Assembly (NCBI RefSeq): GCF_039503195.1
Contig: NZ_JBCJKP010000001.1
Coordinates: 2,790,001-2,854,000 of the forward strand
DNA: 64,000 nucleotides
DNA from: Streptomyces mirabilis
GTDB taxonomy: Bacteria > Actinomycetota > Actinomycetes > Streptomycetales > Streptomycetaceae
Direction of reading: 5' to 3'
Both the position numbers and the translations under genes were made by a program. Positions 1 to 12,364 of the stretch are shown here, in pieces (positions within the stretch are counted from its first letter, which is position 1; each line of letters opens with the position of its first letter). Under the pieces are notes generated by a model. That model saw only the letters and a program-made list of their open reading frames with translations, searched no databases and was not told where the DNA came from.

Positions 1-911
1 TTCAGGGGGGACGTCTCCCTGCTGGAGCCGGGGCTCGACATGCTCCACGGCCTCACCGGGCGGCGTACGTACGGCGTCCTGCCGTTCCGGCACGGCCTCG
101 GCATCGACGAGGAGGACGGGCTGCGGGTGTCGCTTCGGGGAGCGGTCCGGGAGTCCCGAGTGACCTCCCCCGTCGGCGAGGACGTACTGCGCGTCGCCGT
201 CTGCGCGATCCCGCTGATGTCCAACTTCACGGACGTGGACGCGCTGGCCGCCGAGCCGGGTGTCGTCGTGCGGTTCGTGGACCGGGCCGAGGAGCTGACC
301 GACGCCGACCTCGTCGTCGTCCCCGGGACCCGGGGGACGGTGAAGGCGCTGGAGTGGCTGCGCGAGCGGGGACTCGCGGACGCCATCCTGCGCAGAGCCG
401 CCGAGGGGCGGCCCGTGCTGGGCATCTGTGGCGGTTTCCAGGTCCTCGGCGAGCACATCGAGGACGAGGTCGAGTCGCGCGCCGGTCATGTCGACGGGCT
501 CGGACTCCTGCCGGTCCGCGTGCGGTTCGCACGGGAGAAGACCCTGACCCGGCCCGTCGGGGAGGCGCTCGGCGAGCACGTCGAGGGCTACGAGATCCAC
601 CACGGCGTCGCCGATGTGACGGGCGGTGAACCGTTCTTGGACGGCTGCCGGGTCGGTGCCGTCTGGGGCACGCACTGGCACGGCTCGCTGGAGTCGGACG
701 GCTTCCGGCGCGCCTTCCTGCGCGAGGTGGCGGCCGCCGCGGGCCGTCGTTTCGTGCCGTCCGCCGACACGTCGTTCGCGGCGCTGCGCGAGGAGCAGCT
801 CGACCGGCTCGGCGATCTGATCGAGGAACACGCGGACACGGACGCGCTGTGGCGGCTCATCGAGTCGGGCGCGCCGCAAGGACTGCCTTTCATTCCACCG
901 GGAGCGCCCGT

Positions 912-915
<4 letters not shown>
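1..915 (+). CDS. cobQ: Cobyric acid synthase CobQ/CbiP, 5' end missing
   Basis: Glutamine-dependent amidotransferase that amidates adenosylcobyrinic acid a,c-diamide at side chains b, d, e and g to give cobyric acid. The reading frame is open from base 1, so the N-terminal ATP-binding (DTBS-like) part lies upstream and about 304 C-terminal residues are visible. The glutaminase domain is clear: the nucleophile is in LGICGGFQVLG (Cys codon 427-429) and the histidine region is YEIHHG, followed by WGTHWHG. The stop codon overlaps the cobN start (ATGA), so translation is probably coupled. Cobyrinate synthase CobB has a similar domain, but a separate cobB lies downstream, so CobQ is the better call. 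Confidence 0.93.
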
Positions 916-4576
<3,661 letters not shown>

Positions 4577-4580
<4 letters not shown>

Positions 4581-6616
4581 GTACCCCGTTCCCGTTCACG
4601 GCCGTGGTCGGCCAGGACGACCTGCGGCTCGCGCTGCTGCTGAACGCCGTGTCGCCCGCCGTGGGCGGTGTGCTCGTCCGCGGCGAGAAGGGCACGGCCA
4701 AGTCCACGGCCGTACGCGCCCTGTCGGCGCTCATGCCGGGGGTGGACGTCGTCGCCGGGTGCCGGTTCTCGTGCGATCCGGCCGGGCCCGACCCGGCCTG
4801 CCCCGACGGTCCGCACGAGCCGGGCGCCTTCGAGACCCGGCCGGCCCGCATGGTCGAGCTGCCCGTCGGTGCCTCCGAGGACCGGCTCGTGGGTGCGCTC
4901 GACATCGAGCGGGCGCTCTCGGAGGGCGTGAAGGCCTTCGAGCCGGGGCTGCTGGCCGCCGCCCACCGCGGGATCCTGTACGTCGACGAGGTCAACCTCC
5001 TCCACGACCACCTCGTCGACCTGCTGCTGGACGCCGCCGCCATGGGCGCCTCGTACGTCGAGCGCGAGGGTGTCTCCGTACGGCACGCGGCACGCTTCCT
5101 GCTCGTCGGGACCATGAACCCCGAAGAGGGCGAACTGCGGCCGCAGTTGCTCGACCGGTTCGGGCTGACCGTCGAGGTGGCCGCCTCCCGGGAGCCCGAT
5201 CAGCGGGTCGAGGTCGTGCGGCGCAGACTCGCCTACGACGACGACCCGACGGGCTTCGCGGCGCGCTGGGCCGACGAGGAATCCGCCGTACGGGCCCGGA
5301 TCGTGGCGGCGCGGCAGCTGTTGCCGTCCGTGCGGCTCGGGGACCCGGCGCTGCGGCAGATCGCGGCGACCTGCGCGGCCTTCGAGGTGGACGGCATGCG
5401 GGCCGACATCGTCATGGCACGGACCGCGACCGCGCTCGCCGCGTGGGCGGGACGGACCGAAGTGCTGGCGGAGGACGTACGTCAGGCCGCGCTGCTCGCG
5501 CTGCCGCACCGGCGGCGCCGCAACCCCTTCGACGCGCCGGGGCTCGACGAGGACAAGCTCGACGAGACGCTGGAGGAGTTCGGGGGATCGGACGAGGGCT
5601 CTTCCGAGGAGGGTTCTTCCGACGACGATCCGGACGCGGACCCGGATCCGGACGGACCCGGTGGGGGTGGGCGGCCACCTCAGGACGGGCCGGACGGCGA
5701 CTCCCCCGCCGGTGACGTCCCGGCGCAGGGCGAGCCCTCGGACGACGGGCGCGCGCCGGCCGCGCAGGGCGCCGGTGAGCAGTCCCCCGTACGGGCCGCC
5801 GAACCCTTTCCCACGAAGGTGCTGAGCGTGCCGGGGCTCGGCGAGGGCGCGGCCGGGCGGCGTTCGCGGGCGCGGACCGAGCACGGACGGACCACCGGGT
5901 CGCGGCGGCCCCGAGGGGCGCTCACCAAGCTGCACCTGGCGGCGACCGTGCAGGCGGCGGCGCCCCATCAGCGGGCGCGGGGGCGGTCGGGGCGCGGTCT
6001 CGTCGTACGGCGGGACGATCTGCGCCAGGCCACCCGGGAGGGGCGTGAGGGCAACCTCGTGCTGTTCGTGGTGGACGCCTCCGGGTCGATGGCGGCGCGG
6101 CAGCGGATGAGTGCCGTCAAGGGCGCGGTGCTGTCGCTGCTGCTCGACGCGTACCAGCGGCGCGACAAGGTGGGGCTCGTGACCTTCCGGGGGTCCTCGG
6201 CCGACGTGGCGTTGCCGCCCACCTCGTCCGTGGACGCGGCCGCCGCCCGCCTCGAGTCGCTGCCCACGGGCGGGCGGACGCCGCTCGCGGCCGGGCTGCT
6301 GCGCGCGCACGACGTGCTGCGGGTCGAGCGGCTGCGGGATGCCGCCCGGCGGCCGTTGGTCGTCGTGGTGACCGACGGGCGGGCCACCGGTGGCCCTGAG
6401 CCCGTCGCGCTCGCCGAACGGGCGGCGCGGCTGTTCGCGGCCGACCAGGTCGCCTCCGTGGTCGTCGACTGCGAGGCGGGACCCGTGCGGCTCGGACTCG
6501 CGGGGCGGCTCGCGGGCGAACTGGGCGGCACGGCGGTGACGTTGGACGAGTTGCGGGCCGACGCGATCGCCGGGCTCGTGCGCGATGTGCAGGGGACTTC
6601 GAGGAGGGCCGCGTAA
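4577..6616 (+). CDS. Fused ChlI/ChlD-type chelatase ATPase (putative CobN partner)
   Basis: A 679-residue fusion of an AAA+ motor and a von Willebrand A domain, which together drive metal insertion by the large chelatase subunit. The N-terminal half has Walker A GEKGTAKST (about residue 36), Walker B ILYVDEVNLL and sensor region GTMNPEEGELRPQLLDRFG. An acidic, Pro/Gly/Asp-rich linker covers about residues 330-410. The C-terminal VWA domain has the MIDAS motif DASGSM near residue 499 and a T/D..GRATGG segment. Proteobacteria use separate CobS and CobT; actinobacteria pair CobN with a protein like this one, so magnesium chelatase is a common but probably misleading label. The GTG start at 4577 overlaps the cobN stop. 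Confidence 0.9.
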
Positions 6617-7215
6617 TGCCACAGGGGCAGCCGAGTGTCGTACCCGAGGACGGACTGACGACGCGTCAGCGCCGCAACCGGCCGCTGGTCGTGGTGCACA
6701 CGGGGATCGGGAAGGGCAAGTCCACCGCCGCCTTCGGGCTGGCGCTGCGCGCCTGGAACCAGGGGTGGCCCATCGGGGTGTTCCAGTTCGTCAAGTCGGC
6801 GAAGTGGAAGGTCGGGGAGGAGAACGCGCTGCGCGTGCTCGGCGCCTCCGGCGAGGGCGGGTCCGTCGACTGGCACAAGATGGGCGAAGGGTGGTCGTGG
6901 GTGCAGCGCGACTCCCAGATGGACAACGAGGAGAAGGCCCGCGAGGGCTGGGAGCAGGTCAAGCGGGACCTCGCCGCCGAGACGTACAAGCTCTACGTGC
7001 TGGACGAGTTCGCCTACCCGATGCACTGGGGATGGGTGGACGTCGACGAGGTCGTCGCCGTGCTGCGGGACCGGCCCGGGACGCAGCATGTCGTGATCAC
7101 CGGGCGCAACGCTCCCGAGAAGCTCGTCGCGTTCGCGGATCTCGTGACGGACATGTCCAAGGTGAAGCATCCGATGGACGCCGGCCAGAAGGGCCAGAGG
7201 GGCATCGAGTGGTGA
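6616..7215 (+). CDS. cobO: Corrinoid adenosyltransferase CobO (CobA/BtuR type)
   Basis: Transfers the 5'-deoxyadenosyl group of ATP to cob(I)yrinic acid a,c-diamide to form the Co-C bond. The 199-residue protein has the P-loop HTGIGKGKSTAAFG near the N-terminus, the family segment VLDEFAYPMHWGWVD and the ending VITGRNAPEKLV..ADLVTDM.KVKHP, all typical of the BtuR/CobO family. The start ATG shares one base with the stop of the chelatase ATPase gene. It lies between the cobalt chelatase genes and cobB, as expected for the aerobic pathway. Confidence 0.95.
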   Translation: MPQGQPSVVPEDGLTTRQRRNRPLVVVHTGIGKGKSTAAFGLALRAWNQGWPIGVFQFVKSAKWKVGEENALRVLGASGEGGSVDWHKMGEGWSWVQRDSQMDNEEKAREGWEQVKRDLAAETYKLYVLDEFAYPMHWGWVDVDEVVAVLRDRPGTQHVVITGRNAPEKLVAFADLVTDMSKVKHPMDAGQKGQRGIEW

Positions 7216-8681
7216 TTTCCGTCCCTCGGCTGGTCATCGCCGCGCCCTCGTCCGGGAGCGGCAAGACCACCGTTGCCACGGGGTTGATGGCGGCCTTCGC
7301 CTCACGGGGGCTCGCCGTGTCCCCGCACAAGGTGGGGCCCGACTACATCGACCCCGGGTACCACGCGCTCGCCACCGGGCGCGTGGGGCGGAATCTCGAC
7401 GCGTATCTGTGCGGCACGGAGTTGATCGCGCCCTTGTTCGCGCACGGGGCGCGCGGATGCGATCTCGCGGTCGTCGAAGGTGTGATGGGGCTGTACGACG
7501 GGGCCGCCGGGGAGGGTGAGCTCGCGTCCACGGCGCAGGTGGCGAAGTTGCTGCGGGCGCCGGTGGTGCTGGTCGTCGACGCGTCGTCGCAGTCCCGGTC
7601 CGTGGCCGCGTTGGTGCACGGGTTCGCTTCCTGGGATCCCGAGGTGCGGGTTTCCGGGGTGATTCTCAACAAGGTGGGGTCGTCGCGGCACGAGGAGATG
7701 CTGCGGGAGGCTCTGGACGAATCCGGGGTGCCGGTGCTCGGGGTGCTGCGGCGCGCGCCGCAGGTGGGAACGCCGTCGCGGCATCTTGGGCTGGTGCCCG
7801 TCGCCGAGCGGCACGCGGCAGCGGTCGAGTCGGTTGCCGCCATGGCCTCGCAGGTGGGGGAGGGGTGTGATCTCGACGGGCTGCTCGCGTTGGCGCGGAG
7901 CGCGCCCGTGTTGGCGGGTGCGGCCTGGGATGCGGCTGCGGCTGTCGTTTCTTCGCCCCCGCCCCCCCTTCCCGTCCCAACCCTGGGGGCTGCGCCCCCA
8001 GACCCCCGCCATCGGCCTGAACGGCCTCGTCCTCAAACGTCGGACGGGCTGAAAGCTCGCGGGACCGGGCTGCGTGCGGCGCCCCGGATCGCTGTCGCCG
8101 GCGGGGCCGCCTTCACCTTCTCCTACGCCGAGCATGCCGAGTTGCTGACCGCCGCGGGTGCCGAAGTCGTCACCTTCGACCCTCTGCGGGACGAACAACT
8201 GCCGGACGGTACCTGCGGGTTGGTCATCGGTGGTGGGTTTCCCGAGGTGTACGCGCCCGAGCTGTCCGCCAACGAGCCGTTGCGCAAGGCCGTGGCCGAG
8301 CTGGCGTTCGGCGGGGCGCCCGTCGCCGCCGAGTGCGCCGGGCTGCTGTATCTGTCGCGCGAGCTCGACGGGCAGCCCATGTGCGGCGTGCTCGACGTCT
8401 CGGCCCGGATGAGTGAGCGGCTCACCCTGGGCTACCGGGACGCCGTGGCCGTGAGTGACAGCGCGCTCGCCGTCGCCGGAACGCGGATGCGGGGGCACGA
8501 GTTCCACCGGACCGTCGTCGAGCCGGGCGCCGGGGCGGCTCCCGCCTGGGGAGTGCGCGCCGCTGAGCGGCGCGTCGAAGGTTTCGTACAACAAGGTGTG
8601 CACGCGAGTTATCTGCACACGCACTGGGCGTCACAGCCCGGTGTCGCCCGTCGGTTCGTGGAGAGGTGCCGGACGTCATGA
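7212..8681 (+). CDS. cobB: Cobyrinic / hydrogenobyrinic acid a,c-diamide synthase CobB (CbiA), with repeat-derived linker
   Basis: Amidates side chains a and c of hydrogenobyrinic acid using glutamine and ATP. The 489-residue protein has an N-terminal P-loop domain (APSSGSGKTTVATG, then HKVGPDYIDPGYH) and a C-terminal glutaminase domain with the nucleophile in VAAECAGLLYLSREL and a final HTHWAS histidine region. The GTG start at 7212 overlaps the cobO stop. Between the domains, about residues 247-287, is a proline-rich stretch that is not protein-like; its DNA matches the intergenic repeat at 16688-16790. The enzyme is probably active, since the repeat sits in the interdomain linker and preserves the frame. 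Confidence 0.93.
   Translation: MISVPRLVIAAPSSGSGKTTVATGLMAAFASRGLAVSPHKVGPDYIDPGYHALATGRVGRNLDAYLCGTELIAPLFAHGARGCDLAVVEGVMGLYDGAAGEGELASTAQVAKLLRAPVVLVVDASSQSRSVAALVHGFASWDPEVRVSGVILNKVGSSRHEEMLREALDESGVPVLGVLRRAPQVGTPSRHLGLVPVAERHAAAVESVAAMASQVGEGCDLDGLLALARSAPVLAGAAWDAAAAVVSSPPPPLPVPTLGAAPPDPRHRPERPRPQTSDGLKARGTGLRAAPRIAVAGGAAFTFSYAEHAELLTAAGAEVVTFDPLRDEQLPDGTCGLVIGGGFPEVYAPELSANEPLRKAVAELAFGGAPVAAECAGLLYLSRELDGQPMCGVLDVSARMSERLTLGYRDAVAVSDSALAVAGTRMRGHEFHRTVVEPGAGAAPAWGVRAAERRVEGFVQQGVHASYLHTHWASQPGVARRFVERCRTS
7951..8072. repeat. Streptomyces-type interspersed GC-rich repeat lying inside cobB
   Basis: About 120 bases here closely match the left part of the intergenic repeat at 16688-16800: both have a cgcccccgcccc run, then a ctg.gggctg..gcccccagaccccc block, then cggcctgaacggcct and cctcaaacg.cggacggg. 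In cobB the element is read through in frame and encodes a Pro/Arg-rich linker. Elements of this kind are normally intergenic. Confidence 0.82.
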
Positions 8682-9427
8682 GCAGCAAGCTGATCGGAAT
8701 CGGGGTCGGTCCCGGTGACCCGGAGCTGGTGACCGTCAAGGGCGTCAACGCGCTGCGTGCCGCCGAGGTCGTGGTCGTACCGGTGATGGCCGCGCCCGAT
8801 GGAAAGGACGGCGGAGAGCCGGGGCGGGCGGAGGCCACCGTCCTGCACTACGTGCCCGAGGAGAAGGTCGTCCGCGTCGTGTTCGCGCTCAACGAGCGGA
8901 CCGACCGGGGGCGGCGCGAGGCCGCCTGGGACGCCGCGGGCACGCGGGTCGCGGAGCTGCTCCGGCGGCACGCGTCCGTCGCCTTCGCGACCATCGGCGA
9001 TCCGAACGTGTACTCGACCTTCACCTATCTGGCGCAGACCATCGGGGAGCTGGTGCCCGGCACGGTCGTCGAGACCGTGCCCGGTATCACCGCCATGCAG
9101 GATCTGGCGGCGCGGTCCGGGGCCGTGCTCACGGAAGGGACCGAGCCACTCACCCTCGTTCCGGTGACCGCCGGGTCCGCCGTGCTCAAGGACGCCCTCA
9201 ACGGGCCCGGGACCGTCGTCGCGTACAAGTTCGGGCGGCAGGCGCACGAGGTCGCGGAGGCGCTGCGGGTGACGGGTCGGCTCGACGACGCCGTGTGGGG
9301 GTCCGCGCTCGGGCTGGAGGGCGAGTCCATCCGGCCCGCCGCCGACCTCGACGGCGAACCGCTGCCGTACCTCTCCACCCTCATCGCGCCCGCCCGGCGG
9401 GACGGCAAACGCGGCGGGAAACTGTGA
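8678..9427 (+). CDS. cobI: Precorrin-2 C20-methyltransferase CobI (CbiL)
   Basis: SAM-dependent methylation of precorrin-2 at C20 to precorrin-3A. The 249-residue protein starts with the tetrapyrrole methylase signature IGIGVGPGDPELVTVKG and contains ATIGDPNVYSTFTYL and VPGITAMQDLAARSG, which fit CobI/CbiL. The ATG at 8678 overlaps the cobB stop (ATGA). The stop at 9427 is only 11 bases from the end of the oppositely oriented ZIP transporter gene, so the first block of the cobalamin operon may end here. Confidence 0.93.
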   Translation: MSSKLIGIGVGPGDPELVTVKGVNALRAAEVVVVPVMAAPDGKDGGEPGRAEATVLHYVPEEKVVRVVFALNERTDRGRREAAWDAAGTRVAELLRRHASVAFATIGDPNVYSTFTYLAQTIGELVPGTVVETVPGITAMQDLAARSGAVLTEGTEPLTLVPVTAGSAVLKDALNGPGTVVAYKFGRQAHEVAEALRVTGRLDDAVWGSALGLEGESIRPAADLDGEPLPYLSTLIAPARRDGKRGGKL

Positions 9428-9438
9428 GCCCCGGAAGA

Positions 9439-10173
9439 TCACCCGCTTCCGGCGAGACCCACCACCAGCCAGATGAACCCCGCGCCCGCGATCGTGCACA
9501 GCAGGGTCGAGCGGGCCGGGTGCTCGTGGTGCGCCTCGGGGAGGATCTCGGCGGCGGCCAGGTACAGCAGTACGCCGCCGAAGAGGCCGAGATAGCCGCC
9601 GAGCACCTGCTCCGGGATGGTGAAGAACAGGGTCGAGGCGGCACCGATCACCGGGGCCACCGCGTCCGCGAACAGCATCGTGATCGCTTTGCGGCGCGCG
9701 TTCCCGTACAGGCTCGTGATCGTGTACGTGTTGAAGCCGTCCGCGAAGTCGTGGGCGATCACCGCGAGCGCGACCGCAAGGCCCATGCCGCCGCCGACCT
9801 GGAAGGCGGCGCCGATCGCGACGCCGTCCATGGCGCTGTGCCCGACCATCGCCGCGGCGGCCGTCAGGCCCACCTCGGGCGCGCGTCCGTCGTGCTCCTC
9901 GGCGCCGTGCGCGACCTGCCGGGCGGCCAGCAGCCGTTCCACCAAATGGGCCAACAGGAACCCGGCGACGAACAGCAGCAGGGCCGCCGGTACGCCGAAC
10001 ACCTCCTCGCCCGCCGCCTTCAGCGCCTCCGGGAGCAGATCCAGGCCGACCACGCCGAGCATCAGGCCGCCCGCCAGGCCCAGCACCAGGTGGCGGCGGT
10101 CGGTGACCCGCTGTGCCGTCCAGCCTCCGGCCAGCGTCATCAGGAACGCGCCGAGCGCGACGAAGACCGCCAT
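9439..10173 (-). CDS. ZIP-family divalent metal transporter
   Basis: Integral membrane protein of 244 residues with about eight hydrophobic segments. Metal-site motifs typical of ZIP proteins are visible in the middle helices: VGHSAMDGVAIGAAF and IAHDFADGFNTYT. A histidine-containing loop (AEEHDGRAPE) lies before helix 4 and AHHEHP lies near the C-terminus. The ATG at 10173 was chosen because GAAGGG precedes it and the first helix starts at once; a longer frame to 10245 adds a polar tail. It sits between cobI and cobM on the opposite strand. Cobalt or zinc uptake for corrin synthesis is an attractive inference from context, but the substrate cannot be read from the sequence. Confidence 0.85.
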   Translation of the reverse strand: MAVFVALGAFLMTLAGGWTAQRVTDRRHLVLGLAGGLMLGVVGLDLLPEALKAAGEEVFGVPAALLLFVAGFLLAHLVERLLAARQVAHGAEEHDGRAPEVGLTAAAAMVGHSAMDGVAIGAAFQVGGGMGLAVALAVIAHDFADGFNTYTITSLYGNARRKAITMLFADAVAPVIGAASTLFFTIPEQVLGGYLGLFGGVLLYLAAAEILPEAHHEHPARSTLLCTIAGAGFIWLVVGLAGSG

Positions 10174-10292
10174 GAGCCCTTCGTATCCGATCGCACCCCG
10201 TTCGCGCACATCCGGCGACGACCTCGCGCCCACTGAGGCGCCCACCCACTTCTCGCAGCACCCGATTCATCCGTAGGAGAGGACCGATTCCC

Positions 10293-11117
10293 ATGGCCGA
10301 TGCCCCCACCGGCAAGGTGACCATCGTCGGGGCAGGGCCCGGCGCCGCCGATCTGCTGACCTTCCGCGCCGCGCGCGCCATCGCCGAGGCCGACATCGTG
10401 ATCTGGGCGGCCAGCCTGGTGCAGGCCGAGGTCCTCGAGCACGCGCGCGAGGGGGCGGAGATCCTCGACTCGGCGACGATGTCCCTGGAGGACGTCGTGG
10501 CCGTGTACGAGCGGGCGGCGGCCGAGGGACTGAAGGTGGCCCGCATTCACTCCGGCGACCCGGCCCTGTGGGGCGGTACGCAGGAGCAACTGGACCGGTG
10601 TGCGGACATCGGCGTCGAGACCGAGATCATTCCCGGCGTCTCCTCCTTCTCCGCCGTCGCCGCGCTCGCCCAGCGCGAGCTGACGATCCCCGAGGTCGCG
10701 CAGTCCGTGATCCTCACCCGGCTCGGCGGCGGCAAGACGCCCATGCCGCCCGGCGAGGAGGTGCGGGAGTTCGCGCGGCACGGCACGACCATGGCGCTGT
10801 TCCTGTCGGCCGCCCGCAGCGGACAGCTCGTACGGGAGCTGCTGGAGGGCGGCTATCCGACGTCCACGCCGGTCGTGGTCGCCTACCAGGCGACCTGGCC
10901 GGAGGAGCTGATCGTGAAGTGCACGATCGAGACGCTGGAGGAGACCGTCAAGGAGCACAAGCTCTGGAAGCACACGCTCTTCCTGGTCGGCCCCGCCCTC
11001 GACGCGACCGGCACCCGCTCGCACCTCTACCATCCCGGTCACTTCCACGGCTTCCGCAGGGCCGATCCGCAGGCGCGCGCGGAGCTGCGCGCGGCCCGCA
11101 AGGGCAATCCGTCGTGA
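10293..11117 (+). CDS. cobM: Precorrin-4 C11-methyltransferase CobM (CbiF)
   Basis: Methylates C11 of precorrin-4 to precorrin-5 with SAM. The 274-residue protein has the methylase signatures VTIVGAGPGAADLLTFRA near the N-terminus, RIHSGDPALWGG near residue 85 and IIPGVSSFSAVAA, all characteristic of CobM/CbiF. A good ribosome binding site (GGAGAGGA) precedes the ATG. It begins the second plus-strand block of cob genes and shares a 119-base divergent intergenic region with the ZIP transporter. The stop overlaps the next gene (GTGA). Confidence 0.95.
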   Translation: MADAPTGKVTIVGAGPGAADLLTFRAARAIAEADIVIWAASLVQAEVLEHAREGAEILDSATMSLEDVVAVYERAAAEGLKVARIHSGDPALWGGTQEQLDRCADIGVETEIIPGVSSFSAVAALAQRELTIPEVAQSVILTRLGGGKTPMPPGEEVREFARHGTTMALFLSAARSGQLVRELLEGGYPTSTPVVVAYQATWPEELIVKCTIETLEETVKEHKLWKHTLFLVGPALDATGTRSHLYHPGHFHGFRRADPQARAELRAARKGNPS

Positions 11118-12364
11118 TCACCGTCTTCGGTACGGGGACGGGGGCACCGCTTTCCACGGACGCCTCGGACGCGCTGACCGGCGCCGGGCTCGTCGTGGGC
11201 GCCCGACGCCATCTGACGGCCGCGCGGCTGCCCGACGCGGTGGAGCGGATCGTCCTCGGGCCGCTCGCGCCCGCCCTCGACGCGATCGAGGGATGCCTGG
11301 AAAAGGAGCGGCGCGTCGTCGTGCTCGCCTCCGGTGACCCCGGGTTCTTCGGGATCGTGCGGGCGCTGGCCGAACGGTTCGGGACCGAGCGGCTGGACGT
11401 GCGCCCCGGTGTCTCGTCCGTCGCGACCGCCTTCGCGCGGCTCGGGCTGCCCTGGGACGACGCGGTGGTGGTGAGCGCCCACGGGCGCGCGCTGCGCACG
11501 GCCGTCCAGGTCTGCCACTCCCACCCGAAGGTGGCGGTGCTGACCGGCCCCGGCTCCGGGCCCGCCGAACTGGGCGCCGCCCTCGCCCACCGCGGCGCCG
11601 GGCGCGTCCTCGTCGTGGCGAGCGCCCTCGGCGACCCCGCACACGAGCGTGTCGAGCGCGTCACCCCGGCGCAGGCCGCGGGCCGCGACTGGGGCACGGC
11701 GGTGAGTGTCGTCCTGTGCCTCGACGAGTCGCGGGCCCTCGCCCCCGTGCGGACGGTCGCCGGTCCCCCGGCCGGACCCGACCGGTGGGCCCTGGACGAG
11801 CGCGAGTTCACCCACCGCGACTCGATGATCAGCAAGTTCGAGGTGCGGGCGCTGGCGCTGGCCCGGCTCGGGCCGCGCCTCGGCGAGTTGGTCTGGGACG
11901 TCGGCGCGGGCTCCGGGTCCGTCGCCGTCGAGTGCGCGCGGTTCGGGGCCGCCGTCACCGCGATCGAGAAGACACGGGACGGCTGCGACCGGATCCTCGC
12001 CAACGCCGAGGCGCACGGCGTCGACGTCCGCGTGGTGCACGGGGCCGCGCCCACCGTGCTGTCCGACCTGGACGATCCGGACGCCGTGTTCATCGGTGGC
12101 GGGGGCCGCGAGCTGCCCGCCATCGTGACCGTCTGCGCACGGCGGGCCCGGCGGGCCGTCGTCGTCGCCATGGCCGCGCTCGACCGGGTGCCGGCGGCCC
12201 GGGAGGCGCTCACCGCCGCCGGGCTCGACTGCGACGGCGTACTGCTGCAGTCCTCCCGGCTCGCGCCGCTGCCGGGGAACGTCACCCGGCTCGCGGCCAC
12301 CAACCCCGTTTTTCTGCTGTGGGGCGTCCGGCCTCCGGCGCGTACCGAAGGAGTCCTCCAGTGA
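11114..12364 (+). CDS. cobL: Precorrin-6Y C5,15-methyltransferase (decarboxylating) CobL (CbiE-CbiT fusion)
   Basis: Bifunctional enzyme that methylates C5 and C15 of precorrin-6B and decarboxylates the C12 acetate to give precorrin-8. The 416-residue protein consists of an N-terminal CbiE-type tetrapyrrole methylase (residues 1 to about 200, including VLASGDPGFFG and RPGVSSVATAFARLG) and a C-terminal CbiT-type Rossmann methyltransferase with SAM motif VWDVGAGSGSVAVE near residue 258. The join DEREFTHRDSMISK is typical of the fusion. The GTG start at 11114 overlaps the cobM stop. Confidence 0.94.
   Translation: MITVFGTGTGAPLSTDASDALTGAGLVVGARRHLTAARLPDAVERIVLGPLAPALDAIEGCLEKERRVVVLASGDPGFFGIVRALAERFGTERLDVRPGVSSVATAFARLGLPWDDAVVVSAHGRALRTAVQVCHSHPKVAVLTGPGSGPAELGAALAHRGAGRVLVVASALGDPAHERVERVTPAQAAGRDWGTAVSVVLCLDESRALAPVRTVAGPPAGPDRWALDEREFTHRDSMISKFEVRALALARLGPRLGELVWDVGAGSGSVAVECARFGAAVTAIEKTRDGCDRILANAEAHGVDVRVVHGAAPTVLSDLDDPDAVFIGGGGRELPAIVTVCARRARRAVVVAMAALDRVPAAREALTAAGLDCDGVLLQSSRLAPLPGNVTRLAATNPVFLLWGVRPPARTEGVLQ

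Noticed and set aside
10174..10292. Possible cobalamin riboswitch before cobM
   Set aside because: The 119-base gap is too short and no B12-box-like sequence was seen; a riboswitch, if any, should lie upstream of the window start.
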